Positions 15,386-24,990 of a stretch of 45,910 nt of DNA are shown here, in pieces (position 1 is the first letter of the stretch; each line of letters opens with the position of its first letter). The DNA lies in the NCBI GenBank assembly GCA_021787335.1, contig JAJYMC010000011.1, positions 1-45,910 on the forward strand. Direction: 5' to 3'. Made by a program: the position numbers and the translations under genes. The notes under the pieces were generated by a model, which was not told where the DNA came from, made no database searches, and saw only the letters and a list, made by a program, of their open reading frames with translations. Origin of the DNA: Bacillota bacterium. GTDB taxonomy: Bacteria > Bacillota > Sulfobacillia > JAJYWN01 > JAJZPE01.

Positions 15386-16932
15386 GGCCGTCGCCCCCCG
15401 ATCGGCACCGGCAGGCCGAGCAGACGGTAGAACTCATCCACTCGAAGGTGTTCGCGCACGGCGTCGGCCAAGCGGTCGAAGGCGGCTTCCCTGGCGAGCC
15501 GACTCTCACCCGCCGTCGGCAGGGGCGGAGCGCCCTTCAGTTGACGAAGGTGATTCAACCAGGTCCTCCTGAAGAGGTCGTTGTCGAACAAGCCGTGCAA
15601 GTAGGTTCCGAAGACCCGCCCGCCGTCCGCGACGGCGCCGTCAGTGCCCCCCTTCTCCGGGCGCAACAGGGGCACTGCCCCATCCGACAGGACTGTTCGC
15701 CCCATGTGGATTTCATAGCCCTCCAGGGCGGTACCCCTCAGGAGACCGAGGAACCCCTGATTGGCAATAATCTCGCCCCTGGCCCTGACGGTGACTTTCT
15801 CCGCGGTGAAAGTGGTTACGATTGGCAGAAGCCCCAATCCAGGCAACTGAGGCAGGCCGTCCTCGTGGCCGCCCGGGTCCAACAAGTCCATGCCCAGCAT
15901 TTGGTAGCCACCACAGATTCCCACCACACCGCACCCGCGCTGCGACAGGCGGATGACCGCCGTCGCCAATCCGGTCTCCTGAAGCCAGCGAAGACCATCG
16001 ACTGTGTTTTTGGTCCCGGGAAGAATGACCGCGTCCGGATTCCCAAGTTCCTCGGCCCTCTCAACGTAGCGAAGGCGGACGTCGGGTTCCTGGATGAGGG
16101 CGTCGAAGTCGGTGAAGTTGGAGATCCTCGGGAACTTGAGCACCGCGATGTCCAGCCAGGGCCACTTCTCCGGCCCATGGCGACCGGCTCCCGGCGTTTG
16201 GTCGAGGCTCACCGAGTCCTCCTCCTCGATGTCCAGTCCGGTCAGGAACGGCATCACCCCGAACACGGGTCGGCCGGTCCTTTCCTCAATGAAGCGGACC
16301 CCCGAATCGAACAGGCTCAGGTCGCCCCGGAACTTGTTGATCACCCAGCCGGCGATCTGCCGCCGTTCTGCCTCGTCCAGGAGCTCCATGGTGCCGATGA
16401 TGGAGGCGAAGACGCCTCCCCGGTCGATGTCCGCGGCCACCACCACCGGGGCGTCCGCCAGGGCCGCCGCCGTCAGGTTGACGATGTCTCGGTCCTTGAG
16501 GTTCACTTCGGCGATGCTCCCGGCGCCCTCCATGACCACGAGGTCATACTCGGAACGCAACCGGCCCAACGAGTCCTTGACGACACCAAGGGCCACGGGC
16601 AGGTAGTCGCGGCGGTAGCTCATGGCGCTCATGTCCCCCAAGGGCTTGCCCAGGACCACGACCTGCGCCTCCGTGTCCCGTTTGGGTTTGAGCAAGATGG
16701 GGTTCATGTGAACGGTGGGCTCGATGCCCGCCGCCATGGCTTGCGTCGCCTGCGCCCTGCCGATTTCCCCCCCGTCCATCGTGGGATAGGAGTTCAGGGC
16801 CATGTTCTGGGCCTTGAACGGGGCCACCCTGAAGCCATCCTGCCGGAAGATGCGGCAGAGGGCCGTGCAGAGGACGCTCTTGCCGACGTGGGAAGCCGTC
16901 CCGGCGATCATGATCGCCCTGGCCTTGGTCAT
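15382..16932 (-). CDS. cobQ: Cobyric acid synthase
   Basis: A 516-residue glutamine-dependent amidotransferase (also called CbiP). It converts adenosylcobyrinate a,c-diamide to adenosylcobyric acid. Residues 1-230 form a dethiobiotin-synthetase-like ATP domain with P-loop 'GTASHVGKS' (11-19) and 'FKAQNMALNSYPT'. The C-terminal half is a triad glutaminase-like domain with nucleophile 'VVGICGGYQMLG' and a late 'YLHGLFDND' histidine. It overlaps cobU and cbiB by 4 bp each. Its presence means the cell can enter the pathway at cobyrinate diamide, not only at cobinamide. Confidence 0.93.
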   Translation of the reverse strand: MTKARAIMIAGTASHVGKSVLCTALCRIFRQDGFRVAPFKAQNMALNSYPTMDGGEIGRAQATQAMAAGIEPTVHMNPILLKPKRDTEAQVVVLGKPLGDMSAMSYRRDYLPVALGVVKDSLGRLRSEYDLVVMEGAGSIAEVNLKDRDIVNLTAAALADAPVVVAADIDRGGVFASIIGTMELLDEAERRQIAGWVINKFRGDLSLFDSGVRFIEERTGRPVFGVMPFLTGLDIEEEDSVSLDQTPGAGRHGPEKWPWLDIAVLKFPRISNFTDFDALIQEPDVRLRYVERAEELGNPDAVILPGTKNTVDGLRWLQETGLATAVIRLSQRGCGVVGICGGYQMLGMDLLDPGGHEDGLPQLPGLGLLPIVTTFTAEKVTVRARGEIIANQGFLGLLRGTALEGYEIHMGRTVLSDGAVPLLRPEKGGTDGAVADGGRVFGTYLHGLFDNDLFRRTWLNHLRQLKGAPPLPTAGESRLAREAAFDRLADAVREHLRVDEFYRLLGLPVPIGGRRP

Positions 16933-17516
16933 CCTCTTGTCACCTCTCCGGCGAGGGAATCCCGCAGGATCAATGGGATTCCGGCCACCATGTACAGCAC
17001 CTGCTGGGCGTGGGCGGCCACGATCTGGTTGGCTCGCCCGAGCACGTCCCGGAACAGCCGACCGGCGGGGTAAGGCGGAACCACGCCCTGTCCCACTTCG
17101 TTGGAGACGACGATGACCAGCCCTTCTTGGCGGGCGGCGACGACGGCGAGTTCCTCGACCATTTTGATTGCCCGCCGCTCAGCGGCTTCGGCCGTCGGCG
17201 GGGCGCTCTCCGACGCCTTGTCATCCGGGTCCGATGGCGTGCCAAAGAGGATATTGGAGACGAGAAACCCGAGACAATCAGCGATCAGGGTCCGGCCGGG
17301 CCGCGCAGCCACGGCGGCGGTCACCGCCACCGGTTCCTCAACCGTCTCCCACTCCGGCGGCCGTCGTCGGCGGTGCTCGGCCACCCGGGTCTGGAACTCA
17401 TCATCAGCCGCCACAGCGGTGGCCACGTAGGTCACCGGCAGGCCGGCGGATTGCGCCAACGATTCCGCGGCCTGACTCTTACCGCTCCGGGCGCCGCCCA
17501 GAATGAACACCAGCAT
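16929..17516 (-). CDS. cobU: Adenosylcobinamide kinase / guanylyltransferase
   Basis: A 195-residue bifunctional enzyme that phosphorylates adenosylcobinamide and adds GMP. The P-loop GGARSGKS is at residues 7-14; 'EHRRRRPPEWETVEEP' carries the histidine region used for guanylylation; 'LIADCLGFLVSN' and 'VVSNEVGQGVVP' are also family-typical. The start ATG 17516-17514 has AAGGAG about 8 nt upstream; the frame is open for 29 more codons without a better site. A Ser/Pro-rich insert near residue 100 is slightly unusual. It overlaps cobQ by 4 bp. Confidence 0.93.
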   Translation of the reverse strand: MLVFILGGARSGKSQAAESLAQSAGLPVTYVATAVAADDEFQTRVAEHRRRRPPEWETVEEPVAVTAAVAARPGRTLIADCLGFLVSNILFGTPSDPDDKASESAPPTAEAAERRAIKMVEELAVVAARQEGLVIVVSNEVGQGVVPPYPAGRLFRDVLGRANQIVAAHAQQVLYMVAGIPLILRDSLAGEVTRG

Positions 17517-17604
17517 CAGGACACCACTCCTTGCCCATTCAGATGCCGCTTGACAGTCCGCTCCCGGACTCCGTGGCCGCTGGGCTTCACTTCGTGATCT
17601 CATC

Positions 17605-18381
17605 TCAAGGACCCGGTAATCGCAGGATACCCAGGCGATGGCAGGGCCGGCCCATCGAGGCCCGCCAGACCTCGGCTAGGGCGGCCTCGGGCGCGGCCAC
17701 CAGCACCGCCGTGGCGGGGCCGGCCGACTTGTCCAGATCCAGGAACGGGTTGAGGCGGCCGTCCAAGACCACGGTCAAACCGGCCGACCTGGCCAAATCC
17801 TGGCTTTCGGCCCGGATGCCCCTGGAGCCGACCGGGAGCACGTCGTGGACCACCCCGGTCTTCACCACCGCCATGACCATGGTCAGGTCGGCTATCTCCG
17901 GGTCCCCCTCCCGCACCTCGCCGCCGACCTTGGGTAAACCAAGGACCAGCAACACGTCGCCGGGCATAGCGCCACCCGGTAGAAGTCCATCCCGCGGCCC
18001 CCGTCCCAGCACGGTCACGCCCACCGCCGTTCGCGACGTGGCGAAGTTCTTTTCGGTGCTCATCACCAAGGCCTCTTCGTCCAACCCGACCAGGCCCATC
18101 TCCTCGAGCACCCCGTGGCGGACCTCGTCGCCCAGGCTCGGCGGGCCGGCGACGACCAGGGAGGAGGCCAGGGGGGTGGCGCCGGCGGCCACCGTCTCCA
18201 TCAAGGCCACCCTGGCGGTGAAGAGCCCGACCACCCTACCGGGGGCCCTAAGGGCATCGGCCGGGCTGGGCCCGACCCCCCCGGCGGAGTCACAGGCGAG
18301 CACCAGGCAGGCGGCGTCGGTCTCGATGACCAACAAATCTCGAACCCGTTTGGGCAACGCCCAGCCAAATGGGCCGTGCAT
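17605..18381 (-). CDS. cblS: Probable alpha-ribazole kinase (PurM/AIR-synthase fold)
   Basis: A 258-residue protein with the AIR-synthase-related fold: 'LLVIETDAACLVLACDSAGGVG' and 'VVGLFTARVALMETVAAGATPL' form the N-terminal half, 'VLLVLGLPKVGGEV' the hinge. CblS of Listeria and Geobacillus is an AIR-synthase-like kinase that phosphorylates alpha-ribazole, working with the transporter CblT. Here the gene directly follows a CblT-like S component (5-bp gap) within a cobalamin operon that has no CobT. That context drives the call; the substrate is not provable from sequence. An 88-bp gap without a visible gene separates it from cobU. Confidence 0.75.
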   Translation of the reverse strand: MHGPFGWALPKRVRDLLVIETDAACLVLACDSAGGVGPSPADALRAPGRVVGLFTARVALMETVAAGATPLASSLVVAGPPSLGDEVRHGVLEEMGLVGLDEEALVMSTEKNFATSRTAVGVTVLGRGPRDGLLPGGAMPGDVLLVLGLPKVGGEVREGDPEIADLTMVMAVVKTGVVHDVLPVGSRGIRAESQDLARSAGLTVVLDGRLNPFLDLDKSAGPATAVLVAAPEAALAEVWRASMGRPCHRLGILRLPGP

Positions 18382-18386
18382 GAGCC

Positions 18387-18899
18387 TCAGAAGAGCGGGC
18401 GGCGCCGGTGGCCGAGGTACAGAACGAGCGCCCCGCCCACGTTCAGGGCGGAGGCCACCATAAGAGCCGGCGTCGCGGCGGCGAAGAAGGCAAGGCCATA
18501 GCCCGGAAGGAGGATGAAGGCCGCGGGGGCCGCCACGCCGTTGGTCAGTACCGCCAGGGCCGCGCCCAGCAAAGGCTTCCGACGGGCCACCAACCCGAAG
18601 ACGGCGGCCGCTCCGGCCATGAACGCGGCCACCAGCAGGTGAATGGGCAGGGACAGCGGAAAGCCGGCCGTGTAGGCCGTGGCCAGGTGGCCGAAGAAGG
18701 CCACCACGGCTCCTTCGGCTACGCCAATGGCCGCCGCGGCGAAGTATCCCGGGAGGGAGTCAAAGGCCGGGGTACCGAGGACGCTTGGAATCTTGATGAG
18801 GGCGCCGACCGCGCTCAGGGCCGTGAAGAGACCGAGCAGCACGAGGCGCTTGACGTTGCCGGACCCTTTCCCCATTGGCAGGTCCACCTTTCTTGACAT
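18387..18899 (-). CDS. cblT: Probable alpha-ribazole transporter, ECF S component
   Basis: A 170-residue integral membrane protein with about five helices. 'LLGLFTALSAVGALIKIP' near the N-terminus is typical of ECF S components, and 'FFGHLATAYTAGFPLSLPIHLLVA' follows. CblT imports alpha-ribazole with a shared ECF energy module, which is not seen in this window. ATG 18899 and ATG 18875 both have acceptable ribosome sites (GGAAGGT and AAGGTGG), so the true start is open. The adjacent gene is the CblS-like kinase, and the whole set is under a cobalamin riboswitch, which supports alpha-ribazole as cargo. Another cobalamin-related S component would be the alternative. Confidence 0.75.
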   Translation of the reverse strand: MSRKVDLPMGKGSGNVKRLVLLGLFTALSAVGALIKIPSVLGTPAFDSLPGYFAAAAIGVAEGAVVAFFGHLATAYTAGFPLSLPIHLLVAAFMAGAAAVFGLVARRKPLLGAALAVLTNGVAAPAAFILLPGYGLAFFAAATPALMVASALNVGGALVLYLGHRRRPLF

Positions 18900-18940
18900 C
18901 GGCGGTTCGACCTTCCTTTCCGTTCTTGGGCCCCCTCGTC

Positions 18941-19792
18941 TTAAGAGGGTCCGCCGTGACGCTCGATGAGGAACCGGAAGAACCGGTCGTCCCGGCCTCC
19001 GGCGCCAGGCCCGGCCAAGTCCTCCCGAATCGAATCATGCCTTCTCAGCTCATACCGTTCGACCCGGACCGTCGCGCCATAGGCCAGGCTCAACAGTTCT
19101 CCGGTGAGCACGTGGCCGCTGTCCCCGGTGGCCATCACCCGGCCCCCGGCGACCAGGATGAAATCATCGAAGAACTGGGCCGCCAGGTTGAGGTCGTGCA
19201 GCACGGCGATGACCGACAAACCACCGGCGTTCAACCTCTTGACCAGGTCGAGGATCTCCACCTGGTAGGTCAGATCCAGGTGGGCCGTGGGCTCATCCAG
19301 GAGCAGGACCCTGGGCTCCTGAGTCAGGCAACGGGCGACGAGGACCCGCTGGTACTCACCCCCGCTGAGGTCGCCCGCCAGCCTTTCCCGCAGCGCGAGC
19401 ACCCCCGTGGCAGCCATGGCCCTCTCGGCCACGCGCCGGTCGGCCGAACCGGGTGCCTGAAGCCCGCTCAGGTGGGGATAACGCCCCATGAGGACGATGT
19501 CCTCAACGGTGAACTCGAAGTCGGCCCGGCTGACCTGGGGCACCAGGCCGACGATCCGGGCGACGTCGCGCTGGCTGAGGCGCCGCAGGTCGACCCCCTC
19601 CAGCACGATTTTCCCCTGTGAGGGCCTGAGCAGACGGGACAGGGTGCCGAGGAGGGTCGACTTGCCCCCGCCGTTCGGGCCGATCACCGCCGTGAAGCAC
19701 CCCCGCGGGATGTCCAGGGAGAGCCCCTCGAACACCGGGGCCTGCCGGTAGCCGACCGTCACCCCCCGAAGCTCATAGAGCGGACCGGTCAC
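18941..19792 (-). CDS. btuD: Cobalamin ABC transporter, ATP-binding protein
   Basis: A 283-residue ABC ATPase of the FecE/BtuD type. Walker A is 'GPNGGGKST' (~38-46), the signature is 'LSGGEYQRV', Walker B is 'VLLLDEPTAHLDL' and the H-loop is in 'AVLHDLNLAAQFFDD'. It powers import of corrinoids with the permease encoded upstream (4-bp overlap). The C-terminal ~40 residues are charged and extend past the core domain. Iron-siderophore transport is the sequence alternative; the riboswitch and neighbours decide for cobalamin or cobinamide. Confidence 0.88.
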   Translation of the reverse strand: MTGPLYELRGVTVGYRQAPVFEGLSLDIPRGCFTAVIGPNGGGKSTLLGTLSRLLRPSQGKIVLEGVDLRRLSQRDVARIVGLVPQVSRADFEFTVEDIVLMGRYPHLSGLQAPGSADRRVAERAMAATGVLALRERLAGDLSGGEYQRVLVARCLTQEPRVLLLDEPTAHLDLTYQVEILDLVKRLNAGGLSVIAVLHDLNLAAQFFDDFILVAGGRVMATGDSGHVLTGELLSLAYGATVRVERYELRRHDSIREDLAGPGAGGRDDRFFRFLIERHGGPS

Positions 19793-20883
19793 GTCGCCTT
19801 CCTCCCTCCTAGGGGATGAAAACGCCGGCGGCGGCCGAGGACCCAGAGGAAGAATGGCCCGCCGGTCAGGGCGGTGACGATGCCGACGGGTAACTCCGTC
19901 GGGGCGATGATGGTCCGCGCCAGGGTGTCGGCCGCCACCATCAGAATGGCTCCCGCCATGGCCACATCGGGCAAGAGACGCCGGTGTTCCGCGCCGATGA
20001 CTGAACGGACCAGGTGGGGGACGACCAGGCCGACGAAGCCGATGGGCCCGCTCACGGCGACGGCCGCCGCGGTCAGCAGGGAAGCGCCGACCACCAGGAA
20101 CGCTCGAACCCGCTCGGCGTCAACCCCGAGCCCGCGCGCCGTTTCGTCCCCCAGGAGCAAGGCGTCGAGCTCGCGGAAGCGGATGAAGACCAGAGCCCCG
20201 CCAAGTGTCATGTACGGCAGGACGATCAGGATTGAGCGCCAGGTCGTCCCCTCGAACCCGCCCATCAGCCAGAAGGTGATCTGGCGGAGGTGTTCGCCGG
20301 AGAAGTAAATGACGAGAGAGAGGGCGGCCGAAGCGCACGAACCGACAACCACCCCGGCCAAGAGCAGGGCCAGCGGTGACGGGCCGCCCGCCCGCCGGGC
20401 CAGCCCGTAGGAGAGGAAGACCGCCGCCAGCGCGCCGACGAAGGCATACACCGGCGCCAGGCCCACGCCCAAGGCCGAGAGGCTGAGGTTGGCGACCACG
20501 GCGACCGCCGCGCCGAGGGCCGCCCCGGACGAAGCTCCGAGCACATAGGGATCGGCCAAGGGGTTGTGAAAGACGGATTGAAAGGCGGCCCCCGCCACGG
20601 CCAAGGCGGCCCCGCTAAGGGCCGCAAGGACGGCCCTTGGCAGCCTGATCATGGTGACGATGACCTGGTACATCTCACGTTCTCCGGGGCCGGCCGACGC
20701 CCCCGGCCCACCGCCGCCGAAGGGGTCCCAAACCGCGCGGAGGACCTCCGGCAGGGGAATCTTCACCGACCCGATCGCGGCGGCCAGGATTATGGCGGCC
20801 GGCAGGGCCAGCGCCAATCCCAGGGAGAACGCCCGGTGGAGCCGTTCGCGGTGGCCCTGACGGGCCGCGCCCTCACGGTTCAT
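19789..20883 (-). CDS. btuC: Cobalamin ABC transporter, permease
   Basis: A 364-residue FecCD-family permease with about 10 helices. Family signatures include 'RLPRAVLAALSGAALAVAGA', 'NPLADPYVLGASSGAALGA' and 'GPIGFVGLVVPHLVR'. ATG 20883-20881 is chosen because it gives the usual N-terminus and lies 8 bp after the btuF stop. The frame is open further upstream, but that part overlaps btuF and is not family-like. The loop after helix 1 carries a Gly-rich insert ('GGGGPGASAGPGE'). Confidence 0.9.
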   Translation of the reverse strand: MNREGAARQGHRERLHRAFSLGLALALPAAIILAAAIGSVKIPLPEVLRAVWDPFGGGGPGASAGPGEREMYQVIVTMIRLPRAVLAALSGAALAVAGAAFQSVFHNPLADPYVLGASSGAALGAAVAVVANLSLSALGVGLAPVYAFVGALAAVFLSYGLARRAGGPSPLALLLAGVVVGSCASAALSLVIYFSGEHLRQITFWLMGGFEGTTWRSILIVLPYMTLGGALVFIRFRELDALLLGDETARGLGVDAERVRAFLVVGASLLTAAAVAVSGPIGFVGLVVPHLVRSVIGAEHRRLLPDVAMAGAILMVAADTLARTIIAPTELPVGIVTALTGGPFFLWVLGRRRRFHPLGGRKAT

Positions 20884-20891
20884 GGCGGCGG

Positions 20892-21836
20892 CTATTTCCC
20901 AAACTTGTCCGGGTAAAGGATCTTGGCCATCGCCTCGACGGCATCGGCCAGCCGCGGCCCGGGGCGGGAGATAATGTCCGCGTTGATGCCGAAGACCCGA
21001 CCCTTGGCCACCGCCTGAATCTTGTCCCAACCCGGGCGGGCCCTGACCTTATCCGCCGTCAGGGCCTGATCCCCATGGAAGTCTGGATAGACGATGACGG
21101 CGGGGTTACGGGCGACGACCGTCTCCGAACCAACCTCGGGGTAATCCGTCTTGGCGTCGGCGAAAAGGTTGCGTCCCCCGGCCAGGGTGATGACCTGGTG
21201 GATGAAGGTCGCCGGGCCCACGCTCATCAACGGATCCGAGTAGACCTCATAGTAGACCGCGACCCGGTCTTCGGGCCTGACCGTTTTCAAAGCCTCGGCA
21301 ACCTTGGCCAACCTCGTCTTCATGTTGTCCGCGACGGCCTTGGCCTTCTGCTCCGTGCCGGTGACCTTGCCCACGAGGGCGAGGTTGGCGTAGACTTCCT
21401 CAATCGTGCGGGGAGACAGGACCAGGACCTTAAGGTTCAGCTTTTCGAATTGGTCCAACAGTTTTGTATGCATGCTGGTGGCCAGGACCAAGTCGGGCTT
21501 GAGGGCGACGATGGCTTCGATGTTCGGCTTGGAGAGGCTGCCGATCTTGGCCAGGTTCTTGGCTTCGGCCGGATAGTCGCTGTAAGTGTCGACGCCCACC
21601 ACCTTGGGCCCCGCGCCCACCGCGAAGAGGATCTCCGTGTTGCTGGGGGCGAGGGAGACTATCCGGGCCGGCCGGCGGTCAAAGGTCACCTGCCTCCCGG
21701 TGTCATCCGTTACCGTGAGTGGGTTCCAGCCCATCGCTCCTAACTTGAACGCGCAACCCGTGGCCCCAAGTCCCAAGATGATCACGACCACCAGGGACAA
21801 CCGCCAAACTTGAGCCGCTCTTCTTGACATGCGCAA
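20892..21836 (-). CDS. btuF: Cobalamin-binding lipoprotein of the ABC transporter
   Basis: A 314-residue substrate-binding protein. An N-terminal helix ends in the lipobox 'LGATGC' (Cys ~28), so it is an exported lipoprotein. The mature part has two-lobe features of the BtuF/FhuD class: 'RIVSLAPSNTEILFAVGAG', 'VGVDTYSDYPAEAKNL', 'KPNIEAIVALKPDLVLA' and 'NADIISRPGPRLADAVEAM'. A TTG at 21836 follows GGGGAG at suitable spacing; ATG 21830 is the alternative. First gene of the riboswitch-controlled operon; it captures corrinoid for BtuCD. Confidence 0.92.
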   Translation of the reverse strand: MRMSRRAAQVWRLSLVVVIILGLGATGCAFKLGAMGWNPLTVTDDTGRQVTFDRRPARIVSLAPSNTEILFAVGAGPKVVGVDTYSDYPAEAKNLAKIGSLSKPNIEAIVALKPDLVLATSMHTKLLDQFEKLNLKVLVLSPRTIEEVYANLALVGKVTGTEQKAKAVADNMKTRLAKVAEALKTVRPEDRVAVYYEVYSDPLMSVGPATFIHQVITLAGGRNLFADAKTDYPEVGSETVVARNPAVIVYPDFHGDQALTADKVRARPGWDKIQAVAKGRVFGINADIISRPGPRLADAVEAMAKILYPDKFGK

Positions 21837-21900
21837 CGCGAATCACTCCCCTTGCCGGCTTAACCGGCTGATTTTTGCCCTTCGGCCGACGGGGTCGTTG

Positions 21901-21933
21901 GCAAACAAAAACCCCTGCCTCCGAGGCAGGGGT
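21901..21933 (-). terminator. Terminator of the cobalamin riboswitch
   Basis: On the minus strand ACCCCTGCCTC pairs with GAGGCAGGGGT (21933-21911), followed by TTTTTGTTTGC. It lies between the aptamer and btuF and is the likely expression platform. Confidence 0.85.
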
Positions 21934-22020
21934 GTCAGCAGGTGCGCTCTTGATGAAATGGCCACAAAACACCAAGCGCGACGCTGCCCTCTGTCCGCGA
22001 AGGGCATCCACGCAATCCGT

Positions 22021-22192
22021 GGCCAAGGCAGGTCTCCTGACTTCCGTTCATCGCCTCGGACGTCTTCCCACCCTTACGGGCAGTGACTGCTCAAAGTCCT
22101 CGGCTCAACGGTTACAGTGGCGGGACCGCTCAGGATTCGCACCTGATTCCCTTTTAACTCCCGCGAAGCGGAAGCACCTGGACCACCTGTTA
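22021..22192 (-). promoter_or_regulatory. Cobalamin riboswitch
   Basis: On the minus strand the aptamer shows the start 'GGTGGTCCAGGTGC', 'AAAAGGGAATCAGGTGCGAA', the B12-box region 'CCGCCACTGTAACCG', 'GTCACTGCCCGTAAGGG', 'GGGAAGACG' and the closing 'GTCAGGAGACCTGCC'. These are the standard cobalamin aptamer landmarks in order. With the terminator at 21901-21933 it should switch the btuF-cobC operon off when adenosylcobalamin is plentiful. Confidence 0.95.
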
Positions 22193-22205
22193 AGTTGTCA
22201 GCAGG

Positions 22206-22235
22206 AGTGTACCACGTTCAGGGTGTGGTTAGCAA
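22206..22235 (-). promoter_or_regulatory. Promoter of the cobalamin operon
   Basis: TTGCTA (22235-22230), 18-bp spacer, TACACT (22211-22206). The start point would be just before the riboswitch aptamer. Moderate match. Confidence 0.5.
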
Positions 22236-22265
22236 GTACCCGGTACCCGAGTACCCGGTACCCGA
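22236..22265. repeat. 15-bp tandem repeat with nested GGTACC palindromes
   Basis: GTACCCGGTACCCGA is present twice without spacer, directly upstream of the cobalamin operon promoter. No gene is seen between 22266 and 22336. Confidence 0.8.
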
Positions 22266-22336
22266 GTTGCCCCATGTACCCCGCAATCAATACCCTCAAT
22301 CACTCAGCAGACCACTCACTCAGCCCCAGACTGAGG

Positions 22337-24955
22337 TCAAGCTTTGTTAAAGGTCAGCTCGTTGCGGGTGGCGTCGTAATCGACGGTCACCCGGTCGCCC
22401 TCGGCGAACTGACCCTCGAGGATCTTCAGGGCCAACGCGTCCTGGATCTCCCGCTGGATGGTCCGCTTGAGCGGGCGCGCGCCGTAGACCGGGTCGAAGC
22501 CGATCTCGGCCAGGTGCTCGCGGGCTTTGTCGGTGAGGTCGATGGCGATGCCCTTGTCGGCCAACCGCTTCTCCAGGTGGCCCACCTGGATGCCGACGAT
22601 CCGCTTGATCTGCTCACGGCCGAGGGTATTGAAGACGACGACCTCGTCGATGCGGTTGAGGAACTCGGGGCGGAAAGACTTGCGGAGGGCCTCCACCACC
22701 CGGCGCCGCATCTCGGCCTCGTCCGTGCCGGCCAGCTCGCTGATGACCTGACCGCCCAGGTTGGAGGTCATGATCACGACCACGTTGCGGAAGTCGACCG
22801 TCCGGCCGTGGCCGTCGGTCAGGCGACCGTCGTCGAGGAGTTGCAGGAGGACGTTGAACACCTCGGGATGGGCCTTCTCGATCTCGTCGAAGAGGACGAC
22901 CGAGTAGGGCCGGCGTCTAACCGCCTCGGTCAGTTGGCCGCCCTCCTCGTAGCCGACGTAGCCGGGGGGCGCGCCGATGAGCCGGGCCACCGTGTGCCGC
23001 TCCTGATACTCGCTCATGTCGATGCGGATCATCGCCCGCTCGTCGTCGAAGAGGAACTCCGCCAGGGCCCGGGCCAGCTCGGTCTTGCCGACGCCGGTGG
23101 GGCCGAGGAAGAGGAACGAGCCGATGGGCCGGTTGGGGTCGGAGAGGCCGGCCCGGGCCCGACGGACGGCGTTGGCCACGGCCCGGATGGCTTCATCCTG
23201 GCCGACCACGCGGCGCCCCAGGCGCTCCTCCATCTTGACGAGTTTCTGGACTTCGCCCTCCATCATCCGCGAGACCGGGATGCCGGTCCACTTGGCGACG
23301 ACCTCGGCCACGTCTTCCTCGTCGACTTCCTCCTTGAGCATCCGCCGCTTCTTGGCGCCCTTGGTCGTGGCCGTCCCGGCCACCTCGGCGCTGGTCTGGT
23401 CGAGGTCCTTCTGCAGCTGAGGAATGGCGCCGTAGCGTAACTCGCCGGCCTTGGCCAGGTCGCCGCGACGGGTCGCCTCTTCCTCCTGCCGCTTGGCGTC
23501 CTCGATCCGTTTCTTCAGCTCGCGCTGCTTCTCGATGGCCGTCCGTTCCGTCTCCCACTGGGCTTTCAGGCCGGTCAGCTTCTCGCGGAGTTGGGCCATC
23601 TCCTTATCGATCTTGGCCAGCCGGTCGCGGGCCGAGCGGTCCGTCTCCGGCTCCCTGGCCAACGCTTGGCGCTCGATCTCCAACTGGGTCAGGTGCCGCT
23701 GAACCTCGTCGACCTCGCTGGGCATCGACTCGATCTCAATGCGCAGGCGGGAGGCCGCCTCGTCGATGAGGTCGACGGCCTTGTCGGGCAGGAAGCGGTC
23801 GCTGATATACCGGTTTGAGAGGACGGCCGCCGACACCAGGGCCGAGTCCTTGATCTTCACCCCGTGATGGACCTCGTAGCGGTCCTTGATGCCGCGGAGG
23901 ATGGCGATGGTGTCTTCCACCGACGGCTCACCGACATAGATGGGCTGGAAGCGTCGCTCGAGGGCGGCGTCCTTCTCGATGTGCTTGCGGTATTCGTCGA
24001 GGGTCGTCGCGCCTACGGCCCGCAGCTCTCCGCGGGCGAGGGCCGGCTTGAGCATGTTCGAGGCGTCGATGGCGCCCTCGGCCGCGCCGGCCCCGACCAG
24101 CGTGTGCAGCTCGTCGATGAACAGGACGATCTGGCCCTGGGCGGCCTCGATCTCGCGGAGGACGGCCTTCAGCCGGTCCTCGAACTCGCCGCGGAACTTG
24201 GAGCCGGCGATGAGGGCCCCCAGGTCGAGGGCGACGACGCGTTTGCCCTTCAGCGATTCGGGGACGTCGCCGTTGAGGATGCGCTGGGCGAGACCTTCGA
24301 CGATGGCCGTCTTGCCGACCCCGGGCTCCCCGATGAGCACGGGGTTGTTCTTCGTCCGACGCGAGAGGACCTGGACGACCCGGCGGATCTCGTCGTCGCG
24401 CCCGATGACCGGGTCGAGCTTGCCCTGGCGGGCCAGCGCGGTCAGGTCGCGGCTGTACTTGGCGAGGGCCTGGTACTTCTGCTCCGGGTCCTGGTCGGTG
24501 ACCCGCTGGGTCCCGCGGACCTCGACCATCGCCTTGAGGACGGTGTCCCGGGTGACGCCGTGGGTCTTCAGCAGCGAGGCCACGTCGCCGGCGACGGCGT
24601 CGGTCATGGCCAGCAGGATGTGCTCGGTGCTGACGTACTCATCCTTCAGCCGCTCGGCTTCCCTGGTCGCCGCCTCGAGGACCTGGGACGTCCGCGAGGA
24701 CAGGTAGACCTGGGCCGCGGCGGCCCCGCCGTAGACCTTCGGCAGCCGCTCGGCCTCTTCGCGCAGGCGGCTCTCCAGGGCCCCCACGTTGACGCCGAGC
24801 TTGGCCAGGATGGGACGGACGGCCCCCTCTTCTTGGTCGACCAAGGCCAGGAGGACGTGCTCAGGAGCGATCTCCTGCTGGTTGGCCTCGGACACCATCT
24901 GTTGCGCCGCTTGCATGGCCTCTTGGGACTTTACCGTAAACCGATCGAGACGCAC
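22337..24955 (-). CDS. clpB: ClpB disaggregase
   Basis: An 872-residue AAA+ chaperone that, with DnaK, pulls proteins out of aggregates. Order: N-domain repeats (~1-150; '[16 protein letters not shown]'), NBD1 with Walker A 'GEPGVGKTA', '[15 protein letters not shown]' (Walker B), the coiled-coil middle domain (~400-530, Glu/Arg/Lys-rich), NBD2 with 'GPTGVGKTE' and '[16 protein letters not shown]', and the C-terminal small domain. GTG 24955-24953 is chosen: AAGGTGA lies 7 nt upstream and the N-terminus then matches the family. A tnpB element lies between its start and dnaJ, so it has probably lost co-transcription with the dnaK operon. No clear terminator follows the stop. Confidence 0.95.
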   Translation of the reverse strand: MRLDRFTVKSQEAMQAAQQMVSEANQQEIAPEHVLLALVDQEEGAVRPILAKLGVNVGALESRLREEAERLPKVYGGAAAAQVYLSSRTSQVLEAATREAERLKDEYVSTEHILLAMTDAVAGDVASLLKTHGVTRDTVLKAMVEVRGTQRVTDQDPEQKYQALAKYSRDLTALARQGKLDPVIGRDDEIRRVVQVLSRRTKNNPVLIGEPGVGKTAIVEGLAQRILNGDVPESLKGKRVVALDLGALIAGSKFRGEFEDRLKAVLREIEAAQGQIVLFIDELHTLVGAGAAEGAIDASNMLKPALARGELRAVGATTLDEYRKHIEKDAALERRFQPIYVGEPSVEDTIAILRGIKDRYEVHHGVKIKDSALVSAAVLSNRYISDRFLPDKAVDLIDEAASRLRIEIESMPSEVDEVQRHLTQLEIERQALAREPETDRSARDRLAKIDKEMAQLREKLTGLKAQWETERTAIEKQRELKKRIEDAKRQEEEATRRGDLAKAGELRYGAIPQLQKDLDQTSAEVAGTATTKGAKKRRMLKEEVDEEDVAEVVAKWTGIPVSRMMEGEVQKLVKMEERLGRRVVGQDEAIRAVANAVRRARAGLSDPNRPIGSFLFLGPTGVGKTELARALAEFLFDDERAMIRIDMSEYQERHTVARLIGAPPGYVGYEEGGQLTEAVRRRPYSVVLFDEIEKAHPEVFNVLLQLLDDGRLTDGHGRTVDFRNVVVIMTSNLGGQVISELAGTDEAEMRRRVVEALRKSFRPEFLNRIDEVVVFNTLGREQIKRIVGIQVGHLEKRLADKGIAIDLTDKAREHLAEIGFDPVYGARPLKRTIQREIQDALALKILEGQFAEGDRVTVDYDATRNELTFNKA

Positions 24956-24990
24956 GCCTGAATCACCTTCCATTCAGCTAAGAAGCTCAC

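Noticed and set aside
22236-22267. CRISPR-like repeat
   Set aside because: Two 15-bp units with no spacer; a simple tandem duplication.
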